Assembly: GCA_037975125.1 (NCBI GenBank) | Contig: CM075853.1 | Coordinates: forward strand, 32,752,613-32,816,612 | Direction: 5' to 3' | Length of the DNA stretch: 64,000 bases | Origin: Latrodectus hesperus | Taxonomy: Eukaryota > Arthropoda > Arachnida > Araneae > Theridiidae | Shown here: piece after piece, positions 1-29,301 of the stretch | Layout of the letters: every line of letters starts with the position of its first letter | Position numbering within the stretch: the first letter of the stretch is position 1 | Notes under the pieces: generated by a model | Told to the model about the DNA's origin: nothing | The model's input: only the letters and a program-made list of their open reading frames with translations | Databases searched by the model: none | Position numbers and translations under genes: made by a program

Positions 1-865
1 AGTTTACCCAAAAGTATTATATGTTTTTGTAAATCATACTTATTTATTATCATAATACTTCATATTATATCATATTATATGTTCCTAAATCATGTAAAAT
101 AAAAGCAAAATGATTTTGATATTTCTTTTTCAAATACTATAATAAATCATCATAAAATAACAATTGAAGCTTTAGATAACAATCAGAAAGTTTCAGAAAC
201 ATTTTGAAGAAATATGACATAAAAATATTTTGAAACAACTTAATGCATGAGCTCAGAAATAACAGATTGTTTCAGATGATAAATTTGGACTGATTATGAA
301 ATTATGATTATTAAATCATAAATAAGTTGTTTCTTATTATAATTGCGGCTTTAAAATTAGATATTATTTTGAGTGATATCATTCTATTGGGAATAATAAG
401 AGTAGAAAATAAAATCATTAACTTCTTTGGTTTTTAAAGAACTAGGAGGAAAAGCAATACTTGGAGGAGTCCTATTTCTTTCCGAAAAGAAATGATTTAT
501 AAAAATAATATTCAAAAATATAGGAATAGAAGAGTATGAGAAGTTTGACATATTTTAATGTTGCTTAATTCATGAAACATTAACATTATAAGCAAATTTG
601 TAAAATTTATGAGCAAATTAACTTAAACGATTTCATAAATGATTTTCTTTTCCCAATCAAATACTTTTTCTTTTATAAATATTATCTGCACTTATTAGAA
701 AAACCGTACACAAGTTCCTTTTCTGTTTTGAATATCACTTTTTATCGTCTGCATATATTTTATCCTTTTGTTTTTTGGCAACGATTAGAATGTTTACTTT
801 TAATATGTATGCTTATTGTCTTAATTAGAACTTTCTGTGTCTAAGCTAAACGCTCTCTGAAAAAA

Positions 866-925
866 CTTAATCTTATGATATATGCCTACGAATATATAGC
901 TCCCAAATAGTTTTTGTCATAACCA
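866..925 (+). repeat. 5'-truncated LINE 3' tail
   Basis: This stretch resembles the last 60 bases of the LINE 3' end at 1500-1566, sharing blocks such as GCCTA, TATAGCTCC and AATAGTTTTTGTC, and ending in ATAACC. It is a short, decayed copy of the same 3' untranslated end. Confidence 0.5.
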
Positions 926-1109
926 ATCTTATTGGAGATTTAAACGAACAAAAGAAAGTAACAACGAATGGAATAAAAGTAAATATGCCTCTAACTTTTC
1001 GCACATGTCTTTTATCACGAAAATTCGCCGCATTTATATTTGTTCTCACCTTGAAGAAGTGTGGCGCTAGTTAGGGTTAAAACTAAATCTTTTCCGACAA
1101 ATGCGAAAT

Positions 1110-1566
1110 TAAATAAATTCAGACTTTCTTCAATGGATAAATGCGCTTGTGGAGAAAGAGAAACTATGGATCACACATAATGCTATCTTGTCCTCGATAT
1201 GATCAAGCAAGAAATTCTTTAAGAGAAAAATTTGGTATCGGAGCTCTTTCCTTCTCTTGGATCTTAGATTTGTCAACGAGTCCTAAAGAGAAAATTGGCG
1301 CAACAATTTCTTTTTTGAAACAAATTAATAGGCTCTAATTTTTTTCTCGTCTTTGTTTTTCCAGACGGCCTAATTTCCCCTTCATTTGTCAGTCAAACGC
1401 CTTGTTTATCTTCATTGTTTAGGATTCATCGTTTTGATTTTCTATCCATTTTTCAAAATAATCAATCCATCAATTTTGCTTAGGTTTCAAATAAAAACTC
1501 AATCTTACTCAATGCGAGCTATAAGCCTATGAGCATAAAGCTCCAAAATAGTTTTTTGTCGTAACT
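1110..1566 (+). pseudogene. 3' end of a non-LTR retrotransposon (LINE), decayed
   Basis: Two frames together encode the end of a LINE polyprotein. The first, 1115-1178, reads KFRLSSMDKCACGERETMDH; the second, up to the TAA at 1336-1338, contains LSCPRYDQARNSLREKFGI. The CxCG...H...CP pattern is the terminal zinc-binding tail found after reverse transcriptase/RNase H in several LINE clades. A one-base shift near 1178 separates the frames, so it is inactive. About 230 bp of 3' untranslated sequence follows and ends in AAGCTCCAAAATAG...TTGTCGTAAC, which recurs at 866 and 61842. The 5' part of the element is missing. The clade is not decided. Confidence 0.7.
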
Positions 1567-2560
1567 TATTGTCTTAATTGATTGGATATGGAGAGGAGTA
1601 GAAACATGGTGGAAGAAGCATTCACTTTAATTTGGTTCATTGAAAAGATTAAATAAAAATATTAAATATATAGAAATAACTAAGATTTTGGAATAGAGGG
1701 AAATGTTCGCGAAGATGTACTTTACAACAGACGTATTAAGAAGTATATATGATAATGAATTTCCTAATCGCATCATTTCTCCGATAAAGCTTACGTTCAT
1801 TTTTTCAATCATAATAAAACACCCGAATGCCTGTTTATGAGGATCTGAAAATACTTATGAATAATTTTACGTACAAAGGAGTCTCTCAAAGCAGCATTAA
1901 AACCATTAACTACTTGTATTTATTCAATAATATGGTGATTTCTCTTATTTCGTGGTAATCGTTCGTAATTTGTTATGATTTACTCCCATTATCCCGTATT
2001 CTATTGTTGTGATTCATTCCGACAGTAGTTCCATGAGACTTTAGTCTTCATTATCAAAGAAGGATACAGTTTCTCTTTAAAAGAAGATCAAAAGCACCAA
2101 AAATAGAAGGTTAACTTCGCTCCAGAAAGTGGAATCGTAATTTAGGGACTGTGACCAAACAGGAGACTTTCAAACTTGACATATCTAATCGTTCGTGGTA
2201 AGACCAGTTATTCCGAATTCCTTGCATGGTGGATCACGTGTTATCAATCAGCTGGGCTGTTTTCTTTGGGCATTATAATGTGGTGTCAAAAAATATTTTA
2301 ATTACTTGGGTTCAATTTTTCAAGTAGTAAAAACTTTTTGATTCTCTGTGGAATGTCTTATACTTGATCCTAGGTCTTTTTGAGTAGTGAGAGAGTTATG
2401 GTTCTGTTTTGTAGCATATTAGATTGTCAGAAATCGTGATTACACGTTTTCTGGAATTTTTCCTTTGTGATACTTGAATACAGCCCACTATCTAAAGCTC
2501 GAAGGAGGCAACATATAAGAAAAAATACCTAGCAACCGTTATCAGGTGTTAGGAGTAGTC

Positions 2561-2954
2561 CAGGGGCCGTGGTAGCCTAGTGGTTAGGGTATCGGCCTTC
2601 CCTCCGGAAGGGTGGGGTTTGATACCCAATGCCTCTAAAGACCCACCGAGTACATGCGATATACGTGCTCGTTAAATCTGTGGAATCGAAAGTCCTGTGG
2701 ACGGTCGTTGAGCAGTTTCCATGGGTGCAATGGTCTGGAGAAATTTCTTCTCCCTTCAGATCAATGCCAAAATTGAAGGAGTAGATATTCTGGTGCTGCC
2801 ATCTACCGGAGGATTTGAAGAGCAAAAGTCGTACTTTCACCTTCATGATGCTCTGATTAAACGAAAGATGCCCTCAATTGACTTAAATTCGCATAGCCAA
2901 GGCATAGTTAGCTTGGCTTGTCCAAGTGTCATTAGTAACAACAACAAAAACAAC
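2561..2954 (+). mobile_element. Full-length tRNA-derived SINE (family B)
   Basis: The head reads GTGGTAGCCTAGTGGTTAG (A-box like) and GGGTTTGATACCC (B-box like). The body is about 300 bp and the tail is AACAACAACAAAAACAAC. It is flanked by a perfect 10-bp target-site duplication AGGAGTAGTC at 2551-2560 and 2955-2964. The body is shared with the copy at 8550-8835. Open frames over it are incidental. Confidence 0.9.
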
Positions 2955-3544
2955 AGGAGTAGTCTGTTGTAAAAGAAACTTCATTCCTTAACTTAACACA
3001 ACTCTGTGAATCGCATTTATTAAAACAGTTATACGCGTGTAATATGAAGTCTCCTCAATTGTTTATTTGATTTTCGTTTACTACTTTTAATTTTCTATTG
3101 CAGGATCAAGCAGTTTCTTTAGCCTTACAGTAGCATGTTTCCTGAAGTTTTTCTAGATGGTGGCTTCTGATTTTTATGAGTTAAATGCTTCAGAGCCTGT
3201 TTTAAAATATGTCATAACAACATCTTGGTATTCTTATTTTGGTGTTTATTGGAAGTATGTTACTTTTCTGATAAGCCATGCTTTGGTGAAAGAGCCCAAA
3301 AAAAGACAGAAAGTAGGATTTCATAAGGATAATCCACACTGTTCTCCAGAATTATGTGCAACCTTCTCTTAGAAAGAGAGCACATAATCCATAAGAAAAT
3401 AAACTTTCGATAAAAAGTCATGAATATAACTTACATATTCTTGAAAGAATACTCAAGAATCTACGATTTATGGTTCTTCGAAAACTAGCGAAACACAAGC
3501 ATAGTTGACACAAACATAAATTTCCAAAAGACAAAATAATATGT

Positions 3545-3660
3545 TAAATTAAACTGTCAGCTGAATAGTTAACGTTCTGTCCTACTTTTTAATAGTTTAT
3601 GGGTTGAAATCCCATCTCACAGCAGGGAGTTTGGAATTCATCTTAAATAAATAGTCCCAA
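3545..3660 (+). repeat. Decayed tRNA-derived SINE (family A)
   Basis: The sequence CTGAATAGTTAACGTTCTG followed by GGGTTGAAATCCC matches the A-box and B-box of the 11325 SINE with many changes. No target-site duplication was found. Confidence 0.5.
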
Positions 3661-4026
3661 TCCAGTTTTCATGTGAAAAAATGTCCTCTGTGGCAAATAC
3701 ATCGAATAGCTATACATAAAATATGATTCCTTCTTCATCTAAATCATATTGGCAAAAATTGCAAAAAACATATCCCAATAGTCAAAACAATTTCCTGTCT
3801 TTTGTTTAGTTTCTTCGCTTCAAAGCGTGACTGCTCTAATATACTTTAATTTCTGTCTAGAATTACTTCTATACCGCTTCGTGGAACATATATTTTGAAT
3901 AATTTATATAGTGCTGTGTCTCTTTATGATATGCTAAAGTTTATGATCATCAATGTAAGAATAAAAGTTTTATTGGATTTATACTATGTAGAATGAATAG
4001 TAACTATAAAATAATCATAAATTTAC

Positions 4027-20948
<16,922 letters not shown>

Positions 20949-23561
20949 CTGAAAAATATATAAATTTATTGCATTTCGAATTGTATACACATGAGTTAAA
21001 GCGAAACTTTTCACAAGATGTATGGTAAAATGTAAAGTTAAAAGTATTTTGGAAGAAAAAATGAATGGAAACAATCTTAAGAAAAAATTATGAAGTATAT
21101 AAGCATAAGAATACAAAGATTGTAAGAAATGTAAAGAATGTATTGTACATATAAAAGAAAAGATTAAAAATAAATAAATATTACAATATTTTCTTAAACA
21201 AATTAAATTGTTCATTTAATTTGTATGAAATTTGAACATACGTGACTGTAATTTTAGATGAATATTTTTTCATATTTTGTAAATAACTCAATGCTTTTTT
21301 ATAAATACTTCATATTTATTATGTGAAAAAATTAATTGATTAAAAATCCAAACATCTATGTGAGAATGGTGTAATTTGTTGGAAATAAACAGAGAATCAC
21401 ACAAAAAATGCTATTCATCTTAAAATTATTTTAATATGAATTTCTTATGTAATAAGGGTGTATATCCAATTAAAGGCTATTTTATATTTACTATATTTTA
21501 TATATTATATTATTATGCATTATGTAAAATACATAATTTTGCTTATTGTAAAAGCAAAACAAATACTAAAATTTGTAAACAGAAGAAATTAATTGTGGTT
21601 TAGAAGAAGCAATATTTTTTACATAAATGCTATCTTGATTACAAAATTAAGAAGAATACAGGGAATTCTCTGATAAATTTTTATTGTGAAAACGTTGCTT
21701 ATATTCATGAAATAATAAAATCAGTAGATGCAAATTCAGTAATAATTATTTTTAAGGAATCAAAATTTAAATCTGAGTGATTGTGAATTCTCTTTAACAT
21801 TGCATATAAATATTTTATTTTATGTAATTTAGTATCACCTCTGTTTGTTTTGCCTTTCATTCAACTTGAATTCACCTTCTCATTTAAATTTTTATGCTCG
21901 TTTTGTTTCTTTGCCCATCAGATGGAAAATAAAAATAATTCCCTGCTAATACACTGGACGAATAATATCTTTATACATTCTCTTCATGCATAGATAAACT
22001 TTATTTCGATGGTATTTACAGTACATGATTTTATTTTAGAAGTCAAACTTTTTATCAACAGAGTGTAAACCAACAGTGTACTGACATCATAAACTTATTA
22101 ACATTTAAAAAGAAATAATTTGTAACCAAGAAAATTCTTCACAATATCTTAAATACTAGAATATAAAAGTAGTTATAATAATGTATAATTGTAAAAGCAT
22201 GTATACTTTTTAGAGGTATTACGAAAATTAAAATTATATACATCAATTTTCGAACAAATCATTTACTCAAAAATGGATATTTGCCATAAAATAAGCATTA
22301 TTCATTTGTTCCAAAATGAATATTTATCAAAAAGGGAACAAGTCTTAGTAATAAATTAGTTCAAAAACTTATTCAATTCATGAAATTGATATTATGTAAT
22401 TAATTCATTTAGTAAAATTGAATTAGATTAGAAAATGTTTTACAAAGATACTTTTGTGTTCTAGAAAGTAAACTTTCACTGGCATAATTTAAATATACTC
22501 TCTGCAGCTAAGTATTATATAATATAATTGATAAATATATAATTTTTTTCTTAAGAGCAATATATTACTTTTCTCATTTATTCAGAATAATTGTTTATGA
22601 ATAAATAAAAAAACAATAATATTTTATTCGTAACGAAAACAATATAAATTATTTTATGTGATACATGCACTCGAATAATATTTTACAGATAAAATCGGAT
22701 CCAATAGAGGCTTTTCACATTATTCTATTAAATAAATTTGTTATTTAGTATTTTGATATTGATAAATAAAGTTGATATTTAGTATTTTTTTCACCTTCCT
22801 ATCATATCAAAAATGAAAATAATTTTTGGTTTAAAATTCAGGTTTACAGTGAAAAATCATATTATGTGATATTAGAATACGTTAAATTTAATACTTCTCT
22901 TTTAATATTTTTGCTATAGTTTGGCCTAACAAATTGACTCTATTTTTTCACATGCCGTTTATTATGAATAGCTAAATGATTCTTAATTAAATAGTTTTAT
23001 TAAAAGATTTTATTGCAAGTCAAGGAAAAAGAATAAATAGTTTCAATTATTAAATATTAAATTTATTTAATTTCAATCTGTTTCGTACATGATGCGATAA
23101 ATCAACATTACAACAAAGTTTCCGTGTCATTATTGAGTAACTATTGGAATTCATATACTGAATAAAAAATCGCACAAAATAAAACATACATTAACAGTTC
23201 GCGCATAACATGTATTATAGGAAAAGGTCCACACAAAATGTTTTCGATTATCTGCTAATTACTTTAATTTCCAGATTTATATATGCATAAAATTTTAATA
23301 ATAAATTAAAATTACAGAGAGAAATATAACTTTAAATTATTCCCATTAATTATAACTGTTAAGAAATAAGGTTTTTTGTCAATACAAAAATTAAGTCTAG
23401 AACATTTAATATTATAATTTCTAGAAGTCCAAAATTATTTTAATACAGAAACCCCGTAATAACATTACTTTACTTCGTAATGTATGAAAGAGGGCATATT
23501 TAAAGAGCTTTCTAAGTGAATTGGAGTTTGGTACTTTAAAACGAAACAATGGTGTACTTAC

Positions 23562-23720
23562 AAAAAGCAATTCCAGTCTTTTCAAATGTAATGACACCTG
23601 TGACACTTTGGAAAATTGTTGGAAACTATTCTGTGAAATCGGGAACCTGTGGGCTTAGAGAGCGAAAAGAGGAAAACAGCTCGAAACTCCGACATCACTG
23701 GAATTAATAGAAAATCTCAT
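23562..23720 (-). promoter_or_regulatory. Possible 5' non-coding exon and promoter of the annexin gene
   Basis: On the minus strand a GTAAGT donor begins at 23561. The 150 nt upstream of it (to about 23720) look less AT-rich than their surroundings and have no open frame leading into MATVI. They could be the 5' untranslated exon that must exist upstream of the acceptor at 20949. No TATA box or initiator can be asserted. This is inference from position and one good donor only. Confidence 0.3.
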
Positions 23721-25090
23721 TAGAAAAAAATATGACAATGAAAATTGAGTGCAGAGCGAAATTCCATCAATCACGCAAAGTGCCATGGTTTCATTGGTTC
23801 TTCTTTGGCTTGAGTTAAAAGCTCGCCCAATGATGATTTACCTTTAAGAGCCACTCCCTTACGAATTTTTACTACATTGAAAAATACTCTTCATTATTTA
23901 AGAAATGAATATCTGTTATTTTTTATATCTGTTATTTTTGGTCTCATGTGTTTGGATAGTTTGTTTAATTCGATGGAGTTAAAGATATTTTATTCTGGAT
24001 CATCATTACGTTTTTAATAAACGAGTAGAAGTTATTATTACTGCTACTATTTTCATGCTTTCTTTGTAATTTAAAATGTCAGCTATTAAATTTAACCGAA
24101 GTAATTCCATTTTAGATATTAAAGGGTGAATTACTTACTGTTAATTGGGGAGTTTGGAATAATCTTTTGAAAAGCAATTAATAAGTCAGTGAAGAATGTA
24201 TACTATATATAAATAAATAATGATATATCGATACGATGCAATGATAAATTCTTGCAATTGTCTAGGAACGCTTCCTCTGATTAAAAAAAGACCTAGGTTA
24301 GATTATAGAATGATCTAGGTCCTTTCTTTGTTGAACAATGAAAGATGGTTGTTGCATTTCAGCTTTTTGAATGTACATTTGTCGTGATGAATGCTCGTGA
24401 TTTTTCTGTCCCCGTGAATTATATGTGAATTCTGAAGAGTTACCCCTTCAGATACGTGACACACTGCATAATTCATGCTAAAATTCCATAAACGTATTTT
24501 CTAAAAAAATTATAAAATACCAAGGAAGTTGGTATATTTTTGATAGATTCATATTTATTATTTGGTCAAACATGTTATAGGATACTTGGAATCATTTTTA
24601 AGAGCTTTTTATGAGCTTTGAGGAGAGCTTCAACATGAAATAGAACAGTTTTCATATTTTACACCACTCAAATTAAATATGCTTGAATAAAATTAAACTT
24701 TTTCAAGCATATTTAACATGATGTTTTTGAAAGAATCTTTGCGTATAAAAATGTACATTAGCAGAATACTTCAAACTGTTCCTCTGTTGGCCACATATTT
24801 TTTCTGTCAAATGATCTTTTTGAATCAGATATCTTTAAAAAGATTATAATTAAAGCAATGTTACAACAATCTATAGCTAAATGGTCGCTTCTCTGATTTT
24901 TAGCTCAAAACTTCAAAGATTTGGATCCCAATTTGATCACGGATGCTGGAAGTGATATGGAGCTCGCTTTAACAGCAATTTTCATACTCAACATTTCGGT
25001 TGAATAATCCCTTGTGTGCAAGAAGAGGCCGCAAAAAGACAAAAATAAAATATCTGTAGCACAGAGATATCATTCCCTATTTAGAAAAGT
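23721..25090. other. Intergenic AT-rich stretch upstream of annexin
   Basis: Apart from the hairpin at 24673 and a short GACCTAG/CTAGGTC inverted pair near 24282-24326, nothing recognisable is seen on either strand. Confidence 0.5.
24673..24716. repeat. Perfect 15-bp inverted repeat (hairpin)
   Basis: The left arm TTAAATATGCTTGAA (24673-24687) and the right arm TTCAAGCATATTTAA (24702-24716) surround a 14-base loop. No coding or MITE context is recognised. Confidence 0.75.
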
Positions 25091-25384
25091 TATGTCGTTT
25101 GCATTCCTAAGTAGTTCCATTAAATAAAAATTCAAGAATTATGTCTTTTGCATTCTTAAGTAGTTCCATTAAATAAAAATTCAAGAATTTTGTCGTTTGC
25201 ATTCCTAAGTAGTTCCATTAAATAAAAATTCAAGAATTATGTCGTTGGCATTCCTAAGTAGTTCATTAAATAAAAATTCAAGAATTATGTCGTTTGCATT
25301 CCTAAGTAGTTCATTAAATAAAAATTCAAGAATTATGTCGTTTGCATTCCTAAGTAGTTCCATTAAATAAAAATTCAAGAATTA
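25091..25384. repeat. Minisatellite, six copies of a 48-49 bp unit
   Basis: Units start at 25091, 25140, 25189, 25238, 25286 and 25334. Each runs from TATGTCGTTTGCATTCCTAA to ATTAAATAAAAATTCAAGAA. Copies differ by a few substitutions. Copies 4 and 5 lack one C (GTTCATT instead of GTTCCATT), so they probably share a recent duplication. Confidence 0.95.
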
Positions 25385-25517
25385 TTCCAGAACTAAGCTA
25401 ATTTCGACATTTTGATTGGATTTCAGAACTTACACTATTGCGAGGATTGCACCTTTAAATTGGTATCTTTAAATAATTAGTTTTTGTCGCATTTGCAAGT
25501 CATAGAGTACAAGTTTT

Positions 25518-25663
25518 CCAACATCATATTTGCGAAAATTCTGCATTTATGAGAGTAAAAAACATTTTCTAATTAACTACTACCTAATATCCAACATCAT
25601 ATTTGCGAAAATTCTACATTTATCAGAGTAAAAACATTTTTGTAATTAACTGCTGCCTAATAT
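25518..25663. repeat. Tandem duplication of a 73-bp unit
   Basis: CCAACATCATATTTGCGAAA begins both copies, at 25518 and 25591. Both end in CCTAATAT, with a handful of differences between them. Confidence 0.92.
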
Positions 25664-25918
25664 TTACATTTAGAGTGCACAATCATTCCAGTGCTGAATA
25701 ACAAACATTGACTATTTCAGTGTTAATACAAACATTTATAATACCGTATGCAACAATGATTACCCACATTACTAATTTTGTTTTTGGTAATTTTATATTC
25801 TTTACAACCAGATTTTTCAATACTACACTTAAAAATTATTTATTGATCAGGAAATCACTTTTGTATTTTTTAATTAACAGCTGACTGATTTCTAATTTTT
25901 ATGTACAAATATTCGAAA

Positions 25919-26258
25919 ATGTCTTGGTAGTTCGGTTGGTTAAGAAGGTTATAGAAAGATTGTATGTTTGAATCCCAACTCAATAGAAGAACTATCGTAT
26001 TCTCTGATGGTGACTGGAACACAATAAATATGTTGTTTTCGCAATGTCCTCCATGTGGAATGATATCTCTGGGGTGGTGGACCTATTCTGGAGACCTTCT
26101 GCAGGTCCTACATCTAAATTACGAAGACGCAGTTTCAGGCCTGCGATGGCACATCCGTTGGATGCCCCGCTATATAAGGTGCCATTACTTGCGTTCCTTG
26201 TAGTGCTGAATGGTGGAAATCTTAATATCTGGACATTAAACAACAACAACAACAACTG
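25919..26258 (+). mobile_element. tRNA-derived SINE (family D)
   Basis: The head has a TTCGGTTGGTTAAGAAGG A-box-like segment and a TGTTTGAATCCCAAC B-box-like segment. The body looks less AT-rich than its flanks. The tail is CAACAACAACAACAAC. A 9-bp duplication TATTCGAAA lies at 25910-25918 and 26259-26267. Confidence 0.8.
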
Positions 26259-26267
26259 TATTCGAAA

Positions 26268-26980
26268 TAATAAGCAGATATTTGTGGTGCTTTTTAGAAT
26301 ACACAAATTTCCAACTTAATTTAAAACGATGCATTTCCAAATCAATATTTTTTAACAGCCAACAGTTACTAATTTCTTAATATTGTATTAACGAAAATTT
26401 TAAGTTTATGGAATGAAAGAGACTTTTTTTTCAATTATCAGCTTCTCAATATTTATATTTTATGTGTTTAAAATAATTTTAAATTTAAATAATATTTCAT
26501 GGCATTTGCACTATCTTTTAGAATACGTAACTCTTTTTGCAGTCATGGATTTTCAAATAATTAATTTTGTTAATAGCGTAAATGGTCAGAACAATATTTC
26601 TGTGCTGTCCATTCACATACAAATTTTTCTAGATTTTTACAACTCTATTTACAAAAATTAATTCAGCCAAAAAATATGCATTTTTTTCAATCAAATGCTA
26701 AATATCTGGTTTTTTCTGACATTTGCTCATTTTCTAACTATAAACATAGTTATTAATAATTTTATTCTTTATCAAGAAGGTTAAAACTCTCTTCTCACTT
26801 ATGTATGCTTTATGCAGTTATTCTAGCTTTCCAACATATGTGCAATTTCATTTTATGGCAATATTTTCATTCTATCCTTACTTTAATAAGAACTCTTCTT
26901 TTATCCAAGCTTTGATATTTTCACTTCACCAATTTTCATATAACTTTCATTAGATAAAATTCATAAACTAAACTCGACGT
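26268..26980. other. AT-rich sequence without recognised features
   Basis: I see only short chance frames and AT-rich DNA here on both strands. Confidence 0.5.
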
Positions 26981-27225
26981 CACGATAGCCCATGTGGGCC
27001 AAGGCCTACAGTGCCCATCTCAGTTTTCTTGACAGAGAGGCCCTGGGGTTCAAAGCATATGTTCCGATTAGGTGGTCAGCATAACGTGAAACTACCAGTG
27101 TTTTGTTACCAAGCATACTTGGTATTTAGACTCACTGAAGGGATAAAAGGCTGAGTCAACCATGCCCAGTCCGAGGATCAAACCTCGAACCTGTGTCTTG
27201 GGTACCACTAAACCACCCGGTTTCA
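26981..27225. repeat. SINE-like locus with tRNA-like segments facing both ways
   Basis: On the plus strand, ATAGCCCATGTGGGCCAAGG and CCTGGGGTTCAAAG resemble A and B boxes. On the minus strand, from 27222, GGTGGTTTAGTGGTACCC and CGAGGTTTGATCCTCGG do so even more clearly. This may be two SINEs inserted head-outward, or one element with a fortuitous second box. No duplication was found. Confidence 0.5.
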
Positions 27226-28079
27226 GATGAACATCATACTCTGTAATATTACAATGACATCTTTTTTATGTTTATTTTTTTATTTTCAACACAATTAAAG
27301 GATCTGCTTCATCGAATATCATTCAAATGTTCTCTAGCAGGGAAAAAGGGTAATTTTGAATTTATTGTAATTTTTCAATATAATAAATGATATTAGATCC
27401 TTTTTCCAAATGTTGTCGAGGTGTTATTAGATGTTGCCACGATGCAGTTTCTTTTTGTTTTAAAGCTATGAATAAATTCTTATTAAAGAACGCAAAATGT
27501 GTAAAACAAGTTATAATTGTTCGCTACTTGGTTCTGTCAATTTATAAAATATCATTCTTAAAGCACTATTCTCTTTTAAAATTGTAATAAGAATTCTTAA
27601 GTAACTTTTTCGAGTCATTTTAACATTTATAATAATTTAAAATATTGTATTCGAAACTGTTCTGAGAAACCTGTATTGTTTTATTATTTTCTATATCAGA
27701 GTAACACTAGTTATTGAATCTTATTCCATTCATATAGAATTACATGAGATAAAATTTAATACTGTTTTAAAGACTGGTCAAATTGATTTGCCTTGGCTAT
27801 CTTAAATTAACTTTAACCTTATAAATGTAAGCCAATTAAGGCAAAGATTTTATCAAGTAAAAAATTAATTTTAAAAATAAATATTTTATTAATCACAAAC
27901 ACATATAAAATAGGCCAACTCAATTTTGAAAATACATATTTAAGAGCCAAAATATTATAATCACCACTACATTATAAACCACTACTGTTTGAAGTTGAAT
28001 CCTGGATAGATACGTGATAATAGGGGATACGTATAGTAGGGGTAACAGCAGGGGAGAATGTGAAGTATCATTTCTGTGA
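27226..28079. other. AT-rich sequence without recognised features
   Basis: No repeats, splice-linked frames or transposon ends were recognised in this stretch. Confidence 0.45.
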
Positions 28080-28271
28080 TTACGCATCAATGTCATAAAG
28101 GAGTTTGCTAATCAAAGCAATTTTGATAAAGTCAGGTTTAATGGCCAGAATTTTGGAACGATTATCCTGGAAGGTGCATTGATTCCTAGCTGCTTGCAAG
28201 CTATCGTCTAAATTACCATTACAATGTGGGCAAAGGATAATGAGACTAACAACAGATGCCTCGGACGTTGG
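28080..28271 (-). pseudogene. Orphan coding-like fragment with CxxC motif, unknown origin
   Basis: On the minus strand a frame from just after a TAG (about 28271) to a TAA (28082-28080) encodes roughly 60 residues. It contains ILCPHCNGNLDDSLQAARNQ and then CTFQDNRSKILAIKPDFIKI. The mixed, non-repetitive composition, the CxxC pair and a following Cys look like real protein rather than chance translation of AT-rich DNA. It could be the end of a transposable element protein or the last exon of an unseen gene. No homologue is recognised, and there is no ATG or clear upstream acceptor. Confidence 0.4.
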
Positions 28272-29003
28272 AGACTATCCTATATGGTAAAATAAGAGCA
28301 GCAGCAGGCAGTGGGACAGATGACAACCGAATACAATGCAGGTATAAGCCAAATTACTTTTAAGCCCACAATTCAATCGTATCTGCAACTGTCTGTAGCC
28401 TATCTTATTTTAACTTGCAGAACAGCTTCTAATTGCTTAGGTTATATTAATGGTGTATGAGTACCTAACTGTGCCACTCTTTCCACCATCATTCGTTCAC
28501 TTGAAATCGGTGGGTACTCACAGTAACAGAACCTGAACAACTGACAAACTGTACAGTTTCAGAAATACTCATTTCTAGTATTTGGATAGACATAATGTAC
28601 CTTCTATTTAAGATTCTGTGACAATTTATATACTTTTCTCATTGAATCTACTTGGTTTATACGTGTGTGTAAAACGTGTAACTATGGGCAGTGATCCCGC
28701 TTGTTAATGCTCCCGCTTCATATTGTTTTGGTTCTGCGCGTTGTGTATACATATAAATACCTACTAACTGACAAAAACAACAAATTACAAATCAATTATC
28801 ATGCCATTTTTTTGTGAATTCCTTTTACTTTTACTCTAAAAATAACCGTGCTTACTCGGATATTAGCTAATAATAAATTAGCTTTATCCGAATTAAAGAA
28901 AGGAGAATCTAATGCAATTTATATAAAGACATAGTATGTATCTGAAAGCAAGGAAGTGCTTTTAATAAACAAATTAAGTAATGTATTTTTCATTAGATTT
29001 TGA
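28272..29003. other. Non-coding stretch before SINE
   Basis: It is of mixed composition. A piece near 28685-28740 (ATCCCGCTTGTTAATGCTCC) may be a very old repeat. Nothing else is identified. Confidence 0.35.
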
Positions 29004-29015
29004 TGAATTTACAAT

Positions 29016-29301
29016 GTTGTTGTTGTCGTGTGCCAGCTAGGCTGACAATATGGGGTGATCCGCTTTCTTGTAGCTGCTCCGCTTTTCCAACTGAACCATA
29101 ACTAGGTGTGGAGTCCGACTTCCTCAGTACACACATGCCATATGTACCTGTTTATAGGGTAGGCAATCATTCACAACCCATTCATAGAAGGAAAGGACAA
29201 AGACAGGATAGATAGAGAGAGAAAGGTACATCCATGCCCGAGCCGGGATTCGAACCCAGGATCTCCCTGTCCGCAGTTAGTTACGCTGACCACTAGGCAA
29301 G
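29016..29301 (-). mobile_element. tRNA-derived SINE (family C), uninterrupted copy
   Basis: Reading the minus strand, the element starts TTGCCTAGTGGTCAGCG and has B-box GGGTTCGAATCCCGG, a CT-rich segment, and the end GCCTAGCTGGCACACGACAA followed by CAACAACA. A perfect 12-bp duplication TGAATTTACAAT lies at 29004-29015 and 29302-29313. It is the undisrupted relative of the SINE at 5110. Confidence 0.92.

Noticed and set aside
1..4026. Last annexin coding exon expected downstream of exon 8
   Set aside because: I searched the minus strand by eye for a GxGTDD loop and a TSGDYKK-like end and found none, so the gene is called partial rather than given a false exon.
25091..25384. Possible CRISPR-like array
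   Set aside because: Units are directly contiguous 48-49 bp repeats without unique spacers, in an animal genome.
25992..26319. Overlapping 79-104 codon frames on both strands
   Set aside because: They lie within a SINE of family D.
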